Shown here in pieces: positions 33,421 to 42,271 of a stretch of DNA of 64,000 nucleotides. The translations under genes were made by a program, and so were the position numbers. The stretch is from Henriciella sp. Lineage in GTDB: Bacteria > Pseudomonadota > Alphaproteobacteria > Caulobacterales > Hyphomonadaceae. The DNA lies in assembly GCF_029937755.1 (NCBI RefSeq), contig NZ_JAPYPG010000001.1:434001-498000 (forward strand), in the 5' to 3' direction. The notes beneath the pieces are model-generated. The model worked only from the letters and a program-made list of their open reading frames with translations, made no database searches and had not been told where the DNA came from. Within the stretch, counting starts at the first letter, position 1. The number at the start of each line of letters is the position of its first letter.

Positions 33421-34371
33421 CTATCCGACCCGGCGCACCATAAATCCGGTGCGTGGAAAGTGAATATTGATCGTTTCGGCCTGCTCGTCATGGCGGTGCA
33501 GGATGATACGTTCAGGCGTTGCGATCACGATCTCGCCTTCGACCCAGTCGCGGCCATAATCGTCCGGCGCAACGGCGACATGCTCGCCGGGCACGAATTC
33601 CTGAAGCTCGCCTTCGGTCTTCGCCGCCTTGAGGCGTGGGGCAGCGTTGCAGGCAATCTCAATTGCCTGCTCGCCGGTGATCGTTTCCGGTGTCTGACCT
33701 TCGATCTCCTTCATGCGCTCATACCAGTCCTTGGCGCGCGGGGCTGTCTTGAAACAGGTTTCGAGGAAGTCCGGCACATTCTGCTCCATGAACCACGGAT
33801 TCATGAAGACATGGACGTCGACGAGGCCAGGTTTCATGCCGATAATCCACTGACCACCGCCAGCACCCTGCCCGCCTTCCAGACGCTCCTCGATCCAGTG
33901 AAGCTGGGCGCGCCACTGATCGCGCAGCATAGGCGCGAGCGCCGCCATGGCTTTGGTATCGAACGGGCGTCCGGACATCTCTTCACGGTCCTTCTTGAAC
34001 TCTTCCGGCACATGGTCACCGAGCGCACCGAAGATGATGCCGACACTCGTCTGGAACCATTTTCCATCCGTCCAGGAACCGATCATGCTGGAAAGGCCCT
34101 CATGGCCGGGCAGCTCGATCTGCGGCATCGGGAAGCGTTCTTCGAGAACGCGCAGTATCATCGCGGTGTCGCAATAGATGTCAGCGCCGATCTGCATGAC
34201 GGGCGTCTTCCGGTAACCGCCCGTCAGAGGCATCAGGAGGGGCTTCGGCATGATGTTGGGAATATCGACCGAACACCAGCCAAGGTTCTTCATGCGGAGC
34301 GCGAGACGGATTTTCTCGGAATAGGGGGAACGGTCGTAGTGGTGCAGAATAATAGATTGTTGACCGGCCAT
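33421..34371 (-). CDS. Larger glutathione S-transferase-like protein
   Basis: This 316-residue protein has a GST N-terminal fold (IILHHYDRSPYSEKIRLALR, GYRKTPVMQIG, IYCDTAMILRVLEERFP). It carries a longer C-terminal domain than standard GSTs (about 210 residues), with an unusual C-terminal strand-rich segment VAVAPDDYGRDWVEG and FPRTGFMVRRVG. Its substrate is unknown. It diverges from the acyl-CoA synthetase gene at 34490, with a short hairpin (GAGGGC/GCCCTC) in the gap. Confidence 0.8.
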   Translation of the reverse strand: MAGQQSIILHHYDRSPYSEKIRLALRMKNLGWCSVDIPNIMPKPLLMPLTGGYRKTPVMQIGADIYCDTAMILRVLEERFPMPQIELPGHEGLSSMIGSWTDGKWFQTSVGIIFGALGDHVPEEFKKDREEMSGRPFDTKAMAALAPMLRDQWRAQLHWIEERLEGGQGAGGGQWIIGMKPGLVDVHVFMNPWFMEQNVPDFLETCFKTAPRAKDWYERMKEIEGQTPETITGEQAIEIACNAAPRLKAAKTEGELQEFVPGEHVAVAPDDYGRDWVEGEIVIATPERIILHRHDEQAETINIHFPRTGFMVRRVG

Positions 34372-34489
34372 GTCTTGCTCAAACCCCTTGTCTGTTGTGC
34401 CCTGTCAAATCCGAGGGCTTGCCCTCGACATTGAAAACCCCTTCATGCGGTAAACAATATACAGAGAAGCACAAGAGGAAGCCCAGATC

Positions 34490-36058
34490 ATGCTTGATCC
34501 CGTAGCCATGCCGCACCTTGCCGACATTCCGCGTGTTCAGGCAGGCCGCATTCCTGAAAAAGCTGCCTTCTGGTTCGAAGGTGAAACGACAACTTTCGAG
34601 CAGCTGGAAACGCGCGCCAACCAGATCGCCAACGGTCTGGTTGCTCTAGGCGTGAAGCCGGGCGATCGCGTCGCCTATCTCGGCAAGAACATGGCGGTCT
34701 ATTACGAGATGCTTTTTGGTTGCGCGAAAGCCCGCGCGGCAATGACCGGCATCAACAACCGCCTCGCTCCACCGGAAATGCAGTTCATCCTGTCCGACAG
34801 TCAGGCAAAGGTCCTGTTCGTATCGGCGGATTTTTACGACGCCGCACAGAAGATCGCAGGCGAATGCCCAGAACTGAAGCAAATCATCGCTATTGATGGC
34901 GGCCGCGACGACTGGCCGGCCTTCTCCGGCTGGCGCGACAGTCAGGTTGAAGATGCTCCGGGCATCGTACCACTGGACGATGATGACGTCATCCAGCTCT
35001 ACACGTCCGGCACGACGGGGCTGCCCAAAGGGGTCATGCTCACGAATGCAAACTACCGGTCAGTCTTTCAGGAGGCCTCGAAACTCGACTGGTCGGCCTA
35101 TGACGAGGGCGACGTGGTGATGAACGCCATGCCGCTCTTCCATGTGGCGGGCTGCAATATCGGGGTGCTCGCAACCGCTCAGGGGGCCAAGACGGTCGTC
35201 GTGCGCGAGATCGACCCCAAGGTCATTCTCGACCTTGTCGAGGAGCACAAGGTCAACCACACCTTCTGGGTGCCGGCGGTGATCCTCATGCTGTCGCAGA
35301 TGCCAGGCGTCGATGAGCGTGACTTCTCATCGCTGAAGACGATTTCCTACGGCGCCTCACCGATTGCGGAGGATCTGCTGAAGCGTGCAGTGGACCTGTT
35401 CGGCGCGAAATTCACACAGCTTTACGGCCTGACCGAAACAGTTGGGCTCGGTACCTACCTCCCGCCCGAAGCCCACGATCCCTCTTGGGGCAAACTTCGG
35501 TCCTGCGGCGTGCCGTATCCGAGTTCCGTCGTCCGCGTTGTGGATGGCGACGACAATCCCCTGCCGACCGGCGAAGTGGGCGAGATTGTCATCAAGGGCG
35601 ACTATGTCATGAAAGGCTATTGGCACCGCGAGGAGGCCACTGAGGAAGCCCTGGAAGGCGGCTTCTTCCATACAGGCGACGCTGGCTATTTCGACGAGGA
35701 CGGCTTCCTCTACATCCATGACCGCATCAAGGACATGATCGTCTCCGGCGGGGAAAACGTCTATCCGGCAGAGGTCGAGAATGCCGTCTTTGGCCATCCG
35801 GATGTTGCCGATGTAGCCGTGATCGGCATCCCGAGCGAGAAGTGGGGCGAAGAAGTCAAGGCCATCGTCGTCCTGAAGGAGGGGGCAGAAGCAAATCCCG
35901 AGGACATCATCGCCTGGACGAAGGAAAAGATCGCTGGCTACAAATGCCCGAAATCAGTCGACGTGGTCGAAGCCCTGCCGCGTAACCCGTCGGGCAAGAT
36001 CCTGCGCAAGGATCTACGCGAGCCCTACTGGGATGGCGTTGAACGCCGAGTGGGGTAG
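34490..36058 (+). CDS. Acyl-CoA synthetase (ANL superfamily)
   Basis: This 522-residue enzyme has the ANL core motifs: A3 LYTSGTTGLPKGVML, A5 LYGLTETVGLGTYLP, A8 near GYFDEDGFLYIHDRIKDMI, and the A10 lysine motif NPSGKILRKDLRE. It activates a carboxylic acid to acyl-CoA via an acyl-adenylate. The sequence fits fatty acyl-CoA synthetases (FadD-type) that use medium or long chains; the exact acid is unknown. It begins at ATG 34490 with AGAGGAAG upstream, divergent from the GST-like gene. Confidence 0.9.
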   Translation: MLDPVAMPHLADIPRVQAGRIPEKAAFWFEGETTTFEQLETRANQIANGLVALGVKPGDRVAYLGKNMAVYYEMLFGCAKARAAMTGINNRLAPPEMQFILSDSQAKVLFVSADFYDAAQKIAGECPELKQIIAIDGGRDDWPAFSGWRDSQVEDAPGIVPLDDDDVIQLYTSGTTGLPKGVMLTNANYRSVFQEASKLDWSAYDEGDVVMNAMPLFHVAGCNIGVLATAQGAKTVVVREIDPKVILDLVEEHKVNHTFWVPAVILMLSQMPGVDERDFSSLKTISYGASPIAEDLLKRAVDLFGAKFTQLYGLTETVGLGTYLPPEAHDPSWGKLRSCGVPYPSSVVRVVDGDDNPLPTGEVGEIVIKGDYVMKGYWHREEATEEALEGGFFHTGDAGYFDEDGFLYIHDRIKDMIVSGGENVYPAEVENAVFGHPDVADVAVIGIPSEKWGEEVKAIVVLKEGAEANPEDIIAWTKEKIAGYKCPKSVDVVEALPRNPSGKILRKDLREPYWDGVERRVG

Positions 36059-36096
36059 TTAGAGGCAGCCGCGCTCGTCAGCAGAAGGGACATGGC

Positions 36097-37023
36097 ATGG
36101 AAGACGAACCGCACGGCGTGCACGATTTTGTCTATGATCCCCGCAATGCGGATGTCCTGATTTCCGTCAATGGCGAGCTGAAGCACCGCGATGAAGCGAC
36201 AGTCTCTGTCTTCGACAGCGGCTACCTGCTTGGCGATGGCGTCTGGGAGGGGCTGCGCGTCAAGGATGGCGGGGTGGCCTTCCTCGATGAGCACCTGACC
36301 CGACTCTATGCCGGGGCCAAAACGATCGACATGGATATCGGCCTGACAAAAGCTGAGCTGACAACGCGCCTGTTCGATTGCCTGAAGGCGCAGCACATGA
36401 CCGATGGCGTCCACATCCGTCTGATGGTCACGCGCGGCATCAAGAAGACACCCTATCAGGGCCCGCGCTTCACTATCACAAAACCGACCGTGGTGATCAT
36501 TCCGGAATACAAGGCGCCGTTGCCAGAGGTGATCGAGAAGGGTCTCTCACTCTTCACCGTGCATGTGCGCCGCACCGGACCGGCAGAGCAGGACCAGAAG
36601 CTCAATTCCCATTCCAAGTTCAACTGCATCCTCGCCTGCATACAGGCCGACAAGGCCGGGGCCGATGAAGGGCTGATGCTGGATGCGGACGGCTTTGTCG
36701 CGACCTGCAACTCCACCCATTTCTTCATTGTCCGGGACGGCGAGGTGTGGACCTCGCCGCCCGATTATTGCCTTGGCGGGATCACGCGCGGCAACATCAT
36801 CCGCGTCTGCCGCGACGCCGGTATTCCGGTGCATGAGAAGCGGTTTTCGCTGTTTGATGTCTATTCGGCGGACGAGGCCTTTGTGACAGGCACCTTCGCT
36901 GGCGTGACGCCAGTGCGCGAAGTGGACGGTCGGGCCATCGAACAGGTCGGCGGCCCGATGGCGAAGCGTATTACCGGCCTCTACCAGGACCTTGTTGCCC
37001 GCAGCCTGACACCAATCACATGA
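36097..37023 (+). CDS. Class IV aminotransferase (branched-chain or D-amino-acid type)
   Basis: This is a 308-residue PLP enzyme. The N-terminal part has VSVFDSGYLLGDGVWEGLRV, and the PLP lysine lies in LNSHSKFN. CNSTHFFIV and PDYCLGGITRGNIIRVC follow, which is the class IV end for binding the cofactor phosphate. It transfers amino groups between a 2-oxoacid and an amino acid. The C-terminal ATGA overlap with the next gene (37020-37023) suggests translational coupling with a sulfotransferase-like protein. Confidence 0.87.
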   Translation: MEDEPHGVHDFVYDPRNADVLISVNGELKHRDEATVSVFDSGYLLGDGVWEGLRVKDGGVAFLDEHLTRLYAGAKTIDMDIGLTKAELTTRLFDCLKAQHMTDGVHIRLMVTRGIKKTPYQGPRFTITKPTVVIIPEYKAPLPEVIEKGLSLFTVHVRRTGPAEQDQKLNSHSKFNCILACIQADKAGADEGLMLDADGFVATCNSTHFFIVRDGEVWTSPPDYCLGGITRGNIIRVCRDAGIPVHEKRFSLFDVYSADEAFVTGTFAGVTPVREVDGRAIEQVGGPMAKRITGLYQDLVARSLTPIT

Positions 37024-37766
37024 GTGAGCCGGTCCGCATCGCCATGTGGTCAGGCCCGCGCAACCTTTCGACAACGATGATGCGGAGCTTCGGCGCGCGG
37101 CCTGATACCGCCTGCGTGGACGAACCGTTCTACGCCGCCTACCTCATCTCGACCGGCACGGTCCATCCGATGCAGGAAGACATTCTGGCCGCCCAGCCGC
37201 ATAGCGGGGTGGATGTGGTTCACCAGCTGACGAAGGCACCGGTGCCCGGCGGCAAACGGGTCTTCTACCAGAAACACATGACCCACCACATGGCGCCGGC
37301 CATTCCTCGCAGCTGGATGGGTCAGGTCACTAACGCCTTCCTGATCCGAGATCCGGCGCGCGTACTCGCCTCCTACGCCCGCAAGATGGAGGAGGTCAGC
37401 CTCGAGGCGATCGGAGTTCAACAACAAGCGGAGCTGTTCGACCGAGTCTGCCAGATAAGGGGCGAGGCGCCGCCCGTTATTGATTCAGATGACATTCTTG
37501 CCGACCCTCCCGGTATGCTGCGTGCGCTCTGCGCCGCGCTCGGCATTGCCTACACCGATGCCATGCTGTCCTGGCAGGCTGGCCCCAAACAGGAGGATGG
37601 GGTCTGGGCGCCGCACTGGTATGACGCGGTATGGCAATCGACAGGCTTCGGTGAGCCTCGCCCGGCCCCGCTCGGCCTGCCGTCGGACCTGATGGCGCTT
37701 GCGGACGAGGCGCGAGACAGCCATGAGGCGATTGCAGCCCACCGGCTCACGCCCCTGACCGCCTAG
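37020..37766 (+). CDS. Sulfotransferase-like P-loop protein coupled to the aminotransferase
   Basis: This 248-residue protein begins with a P-loop-like IAMWSGPRNLSTTMMRSF, which matches the PAPS-binding 5'-PSB motif of sulfotransferase-like proteins, and a later FLIRDPARVLASYARKM, which matches the 3'-PB motif (R-x-P-x-x-x-x-x-S). The group is often encoded next to class IV aminotransferases. The substrate is unknown. The stop shares CTAG (37763-37766) with the convergent trmO. Confidence 0.78.
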   Translation: MSEPVRIAMWSGPRNLSTTMMRSFGARPDTACVDEPFYAAYLISTGTVHPMQEDILAAQPHSGVDVVHQLTKAPVPGGKRVFYQKHMTHHMAPAIPRSWMGQVTNAFLIRDPARVLASYARKMEEVSLEAIGVQQQAELFDRVCQIRGEAPPVIDSDDILADPPGMLRALCAALGIAYTDAMLSWQAGPKQEDGVWAPHWYDAVWQSTGFGEPRPAPLGLPSDLMALADEARDSHEAIAAHRLTPLTA

Positions 37767-38242
37767 ACCCAGTAGCCGCGCATCAGCTCCTTTGACCAGT
37801 CCGGTTCTTTCAATTCGCCACGTGGCATGAAGCCCTCCATGACAGGCTTGATGTCCAGCACCGGGGTGCCGTCGATTGCGTCGAGGCCCTCAAGATAGAT
37901 GTGCAAACCCTCAACTCTCAAGATGCGGCAAATCGTGTGACCAAGCCGGTTAGGCCGGTTCTTGCCGCGCTGCGCGAAGATGCCGATTTGCGGCCAATCC
38001 TTGTTACCGCGCGGATGACGGGCGCCACGCTCGATCTCCTCTTCCGGCACCCGGTCGAACAGGAAGATCACCGAGGCGTGGGAGAAACCGTCCAGGCCAT
38101 ACAGGGCCTCGGGGCCGAACTGCTCGGCGTCAATTTCGATATGAGCCGCGATGGCATCCCAGCCGTCATCAATGGGTTCATGGCGGTCTGACCTAACAGT
38201 TCCGACAGGTTGTAGCGTGAAGTTACGCGAAGGCATGATCAT
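37763..38242 (-). CDS. trmO: tRNA t6A methyltransferase TrmO (TsaA family)
   Basis: This is a 159-residue TsaA-like beta barrel: FTLQPVGTVRSDRHEPIDDGWD, then YGLDGFSHASVIFLFDR, IGIFAQRGKNRPNRLGHTIC and RVEGLHIYLEGLDAIDGTPVLDIKP. The R-G-K-x-R-P-N motif binds SAM. TrmO makes m6t6A37 in some threonine tRNAs, using the t6A made by the TsaBDE complex (tsaB is at 49569). The start is ATG 38242 or ATG 38236. Confidence 0.92.
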   Translation of the reverse strand: MIMPSRNFTLQPVGTVRSDRHEPIDDGWDAIAAHIEIDAEQFGPEALYGLDGFSHASVIFLFDRVPEEEIERGARHPRGNKDWPQIGIFAQRGKNRPNRLGHTICRILRVEGLHIYLEGLDAIDGTPVLDIKPVMEGFMPRGELKEPDWSKELMRGYWV

Positions 38243-38312
38243 GTCTCACTTGGCAGGAATAGCCTCACGTATAGACTGCCGGGCAACAAGAACAAATCTT
38301 CAAGGGAGAGAC

Positions 38313-40172
38313 ATGATGGCTGACGGACAGGCGCTTCCGCCGTTCCGCCCCCTGCCGCAGCAAGAGCCGGACATTGAGATGGTCCGCAAGCCTGACGGCA
38401 CAATCTATCTGACACCTCGCCAGACACCCGGCGATCGGCCGAAAACCATTCCGCATTGCCTGGACGAACGCGCCGCAGAGCATCCTGACCGGCCCTGGCT
38501 GAAGCAGCGCGACCCGGAGACAGATGAGTGGCACGTTCTGACCTATGGCGAAGGTAAGAAGAAGACTGACGCACTTGCGCAGGCGTTTCTGGACATGGGC
38601 GCAGGCCCGGATGCCCCCGTCATGATCCTGTCTGGCAACACGATCGAAAGCGCGCTGGTTATCCTCGCCGCGCAAAAGATCGGGGCCCCTGCCGCTCCCA
38701 TTTCGGTGCCCTATTCCACCATGTCGACCGATTTCGGGAAGCTGAAGCACTGCTTCGATTCCGTGAAACCCAAAGCGATCTTCGTCCAGGACGTCGCGCC
38801 CTTCAAACCGGCGCTAGATGCACTTGGCGATCACGGCTGCACCGTGTTCGCGAAAGACGGGGCTACCAATGAGATCCGCGCCTTCGACGAACTGGCGGGG
38901 ACAGAGCCGACGCAGGATGTCGCTGATGCGATGGACAAACTCGATGATACCAGCGTCGCGAAGTACCTCTTCACCTCAGGCTCGACCGGCATGCCAAAGC
39001 CAGTGCCAACGACACAGGGCGCAATGTGCTCGATGATCGCCGGGCAGGAAGGCCTGCGGGATGATGCGCGCGATCCGGATTATGATCCCGATGAGGTGGC
39101 AGACGTTCTCGACTGGCTGCCCTGGAACCACATTTCCGGCTCTAATGTGAATTTCAACGGTGCGCTCTGGAGTGGCGCAACCTTCTGGATCGATGGCGGC
39201 AAGCCGACCCCGCAACTGTTTGGCGAGACCATCCGCAATATCCGGGAAGTCAGCCCATCAACCTTTGGCACCGCGCCAATTGCCCTGTCCATGCTGGCCG
39301 AGGCGATGGAGCATGATGACGAGCTGCTTGAGGCCTTTTTCAAGAACATGCGCTCCATCGGCTATGGCGGTGCCACGCTTTCGGATGACCTCTATGACCG
39401 GCTGCAGGCCCTCGCTATCAAGGCGACCGGAAAGCGTATCCCCATCATCACCATGTATGGTGCGACAGAAACCCAGGGCATTACTGTCGTGCACTGGGTG
39501 GTCGACCGCGTTGGCCTGATCGGTCTGCCACTGCCGGGTATGACACTGAAACTCGTGCCGAATGGCGCGAAACTCGAGGTCCGCGTGAAAGGTCCGAGCG
39601 TCATGGACGGCTATCATGAGATGCCGGAGAAGAATGCCGAGGCCTTTGACGAAGAAGGCTATTACAAACTCGGCGATGCGGCGATCATGGTCGATGAGGA
39701 CAATCCCAACAAGGGCATCATCTTCGACGGCCGCGTCGGTGAGGATTTCAAGCTCTCGACCGGCACCTGGGTCAGCGTCGGCACGCTGCGGCCAGACCTT
39801 GTCGCAGCCTGTTCGCCCCTCGTCTTCGACGCGGTGCTGACCGGCCAGGACAAGGATTTCGCGGGTGCGATGTTCTGGCCCTCGCAGGCAACCTTTGAAG
39901 CCTATGTAAAGGAAGCAGGCGGCGACATGCAGAAAGCCTTCATTCGGCTGAACAAGGAGCTCACCGAGAAGGTTGCCGCCTTCAATGCGAAAGAGAAGGG
40001 CTCCTCGCGCCGGATCAAGCGTTTCCTTGTGATGACCGAACCGCCATCCATCGATGCTGGCGAGATCACCGACAAGGGATATGTGAACCAGCGCGCGGTG
40101 ACGGACCGCCGGGCTGATCTGGTCAAGAGCCTGTACACCGATCCGCCAGGTCCTGGGGTGATTGCACCCTGA
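38313..40172 (+). CDS. Feruloyl-CoA synthase-like AMP-binding enzyme
   Basis: This 619-residue ANL enzyme is longer than fatty acyl-CoA synthetases. It carries A3 YLFTSGSTGMPKPVPTTQGAM, A5 around MYGATETQGITVVHW and A7 DEEGYYKLGDAA, with the short C-terminal A10-like part ending DAGEITDKGYVNQRAV. This is the layout of feruloyl-CoA synthases that activate hydroxycinnamic acids; other aromatic or branched acids are possible. The start is ATG 38313 (next ATG 38316), behind GGGAGAG. A longer opening upstream would overlap trmO and is rejected. Confidence 0.85.
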   Translation: MMADGQALPPFRPLPQQEPDIEMVRKPDGTIYLTPRQTPGDRPKTIPHCLDERAAEHPDRPWLKQRDPETDEWHVLTYGEGKKKTDALAQAFLDMGAGPDAPVMILSGNTIESALVILAAQKIGAPAAPISVPYSTMSTDFGKLKHCFDSVKPKAIFVQDVAPFKPALDALGDHGCTVFAKDGATNEIRAFDELAGTEPTQDVADAMDKLDDTSVAKYLFTSGSTGMPKPVPTTQGAMCSMIAGQEGLRDDARDPDYDPDEVADVLDWLPWNHISGSNVNFNGALWSGATFWIDGGKPTPQLFGETIRNIREVSPSTFGTAPIALSMLAEAMEHDDELLEAFFKNMRSIGYGGATLSDDLYDRLQALAIKATGKRIPIITMYGATETQGITVVHWVVDRVGLIGLPLPGMTLKLVPNGAKLEVRVKGPSVMDGYHEMPEKNAEAFDEEGYYKLGDAAIMVDEDNPNKGIIFDGRVGEDFKLSTGTWVSVGTLRPDLVAACSPLVFDAVLTGQDKDFAGAMFWPSQATFEAYVKEAGGDMQKAFIRLNKELTEKVAAFNAKEKGSSRRIKRFLVMTEPPSIDAGEITDKGYVNQRAVTDRRADLVKSLYTDPPGPGVIAP

Positions 40173-40186
40173 TAACGGGTTTGCAG

Positions 40187-40228
40187 GGAATTCTGCGTCA
40201 GATTAACCAGAGACTGGCGCAGAATTCC
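40187..40228. repeat. 11-bp perfect inverted repeat forming a strong hairpin
   Basis: GGAATTCTGCG (40187-40197) and CGCAGAATTCC (40218-40228) are perfectly complementary; the 20-base loop includes CAG/CTG that can extend the stem. It lies between the feruloyl-CoA synthase-like gene (stop 40172) and the next start (40243). There is no T run on either strand, so it is not a typical terminator; it could be an RNA-end element or a protein site. Confidence 0.7.
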
Positions 40229-40242
40229 GGAGCAGGCGAGAT

Positions 40243-41142
40243 ATGTTCGACGCGCGCGACCGCCAAAACACAGCAGGCAGTCTGGGGTTTGGCCTGGCTG
40301 TCACGGGGCTCGTCGCTGGCCTGTTCTTTACCATACTTCAATTCCCGTCGCTGACCGGGGCGGGCAAGTTCCCGGTAAAAGGATCGGCGGAGACCGAGGC
40401 CGTCTCCTCCGGCGTGATCAAGGCAACCTTCAGCGATGAAGCAACGCTCGATTACACCGAAAAGCTGCGTCGCACTTTTCCTTCCGCGGCCAGCGACCTA
40501 GAGCGCGAAATCCAGCGAGCAGTCGATCGCGGCGCTAACGAGGTCGAACTCGGACTGATTGTCTTGCAGGCAGGCACGCCCGAAATCGCGTCCAGCCTCG
40601 ACCGCCTGTCAAAAGCCGATGTCGATTACCCCAACAGGATAATCGATCTGACATCCAGTCAGTTAAACGCCCTCAACCGTTCCGGTGCGCCTTACTGCAT
40701 GGGCGACGATCTGATGATGTTTGCGGGTCTATCGCAGCAGGAACTCTACCGCGCGGTTTTCGACCGTGTCGGTCACGGCGCCGGACTTTACGAGTATGCC
40801 CTGGCGATCAATGGCATTCTCCTCGACGCCATCCACGACGCTCGCCTCCATCCTGTCCTGCACAGTCGCCTTGGCGCGCCAGACCAAGGAGCCTTGAAGC
40901 AGCTCGGCTTCGCGCTCATGACAAACCCGCAGCTCGTCCAGCTGCTCACCACAGAGGGCAAGAGCCGAAGCGAAATGGATGCTGTGCTGGCCGAGACCAA
41001 CTTCTGCGAACTTGGCACGAAACTCATCAGCCAGCTCGACACGCTGCCAGACACCACGAAGGGCCGCCTCTGGGGCGAAGCTCTGCGCCAGATCGAAAGC
41101 GGCCGCTGGCGCTATACACTTTACCGCTACACCGGCTACTGA
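40243..41142 (+). CDS. Unknown protein with an N-terminal membrane anchor
   Basis: This 299-residue protein has no recognised family. Residues about 10-32 (GSLGFGLAVTGLVAGLFFTIL) form a membrane segment; the rest is a soluble, mostly helical domain (SDLEREIQRAVDRGANEVELG, LSQQELYRAVFDRVGHG). Two cysteines (in PYCMGDD and NFCELG) are well separated. No neighbour indicates function. Confidence 0.5.
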   Translation: MFDARDRQNTAGSLGFGLAVTGLVAGLFFTILQFPSLTGAGKFPVKGSAETEAVSSGVIKATFSDEATLDYTEKLRRTFPSAASDLEREIQRAVDRGANEVELGLIVLQAGTPEIASSLDRLSKADVDYPNRIIDLTSSQLNALNRSGAPYCMGDDLMMFAGLSQQELYRAVFDRVGHGAGLYEYALAINGILLDAIHDARLHPVLHSRLGAPDQGALKQLGFALMTNPQLVQLLTTEGKSRSEMDAVLAETNFCELGTKLISQLDTLPDTTKGRLWGEALRQIESGRWRYTLYRYTGY

Positions 41143-41204
41143 TCGCCGCATTTTTGCCGATCATGCACCTTACCTCTCAGGCTTACGAGTTGTAGGATGC
41201 ACCA

Positions 41205-42158
41205 ATGGCGATCGACGAGACGATCAAGACGTTCATGGACCGGTTCAAGCTACCGGACTTCTCAGGACTCGACTGGAAACAGTCGACTGATCGCCTGCGC
41301 CAGAGCTTCTACCGCGCCAGCCGGTCTGTGGAGCGCGATGCGCCGGAGCTTGCAGAAGTTTCGACACTCGCCGTTGATGGGGCCGAAGGCGCTCTGAAGG
41401 GCCGCCTTTACACACCCCTCGGGGCTGGCATCGGTCCGGGGCCCGGCATCATCTTTTTCCATGGCGGCGGTTTTGTGCTTGGCGACCTCGACAGCCATGA
41501 CATGATCTGCCGCCGCCTGGCCGCAGCCTCTCGGTGCCGGGTTCTGTCTGTCGATTACCGGCTTGCCCCGGAGCACCCGTTCCCTGCCGCCCATGACGAC
41601 GCGGTCGCCGTATGGGAATGGGCCACCCAGCGCACCGACCTGCTGAACATGGATCCGGACCGGCTGTGCGTCGCAGGCGACAGCGCCGGCGGCAACCTGT
41701 CGGCCTTTCTGGCCCAGGAAATGAACCGCACAAACGGGCCTCCACCGGCCTTCCAGTTGCTACTCTATCCACTCGTTCAGTTCATCGATATTCGTTCGAA
41801 GAAGTCGACCTTCCAGGAAGGTTTCTTCATCTCGCAGAACCTGTTCGACTATTTCCGGGACGCCTACATCCACCACCAGACCGACCGCATGGATCCGCGG
41901 GTCTCGCCGTTGTTTGCATCAGATGCCGATTTTCGCGGGCTTGCGCCAACCCACCTCGTGCTCTGCGGGTGGGATCCGCTCAAGGATGAAGGGCGGGCCT
42001 ACGCCGCCAAACTTGCCGCGCATGGTGTGCCAGTAACGATTCGCGAGCACCCGGGAATGGTGCATGGCTTCATGAACCTGACTGCCGTGTCCATGCCTGC
42101 GCGCGATGCCATCCGGGAAGCCGGTGAGGTTGTCGGGGCTGCACTGGGCTCGACCTGA
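41205..42158 (+). CDS. HSL-family carboxylesterase
   Basis: This 317-residue alpha/beta-hydrolase belongs to the hormone-sensitive lipase group: HGGGF at 86-90 (oxyanion hole), the GDSAGG nucleophile elbow with S160, and a catalytic histidine H287 in HPGMVHGFMN. The acid is probably in LCGWDPLKDEG. It cleaves short-chain carboxylic esters; the true substrate is unknown. No signal peptide, so it is cytoplasmic. Confidence 0.88.
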   Translation: MAIDETIKTFMDRFKLPDFSGLDWKQSTDRLRQSFYRASRSVERDAPELAEVSTLAVDGAEGALKGRLYTPLGAGIGPGPGIIFFHGGGFVLGDLDSHDMICRRLAAASRCRVLSVDYRLAPEHPFPAAHDDAVAVWEWATQRTDLLNMDPDRLCVAGDSAGGNLSAFLAQEMNRTNGPPPAFQLLLYPLVQFIDIRSKKSTFQEGFFISQNLFDYFRDAYIHHQTDRMDPRVSPLFASDADFRGLAPTHLVLCGWDPLKDEGRAYAAKLAAHGVPVTIREHPGMVHGFMNLTAVSMPARDAIREAGEVVGAALGST

Positions 42159-42271
42159 CCGCCAGGGTTGCAATTGCCTGAATTGGCCGGGGCAGGCCTC
42201 GCCATCACGGTTAACATGTGATTATCATACCGGCCTGCGGGGTGGGCCTGAGTGACGGGGATAGCTTGATC

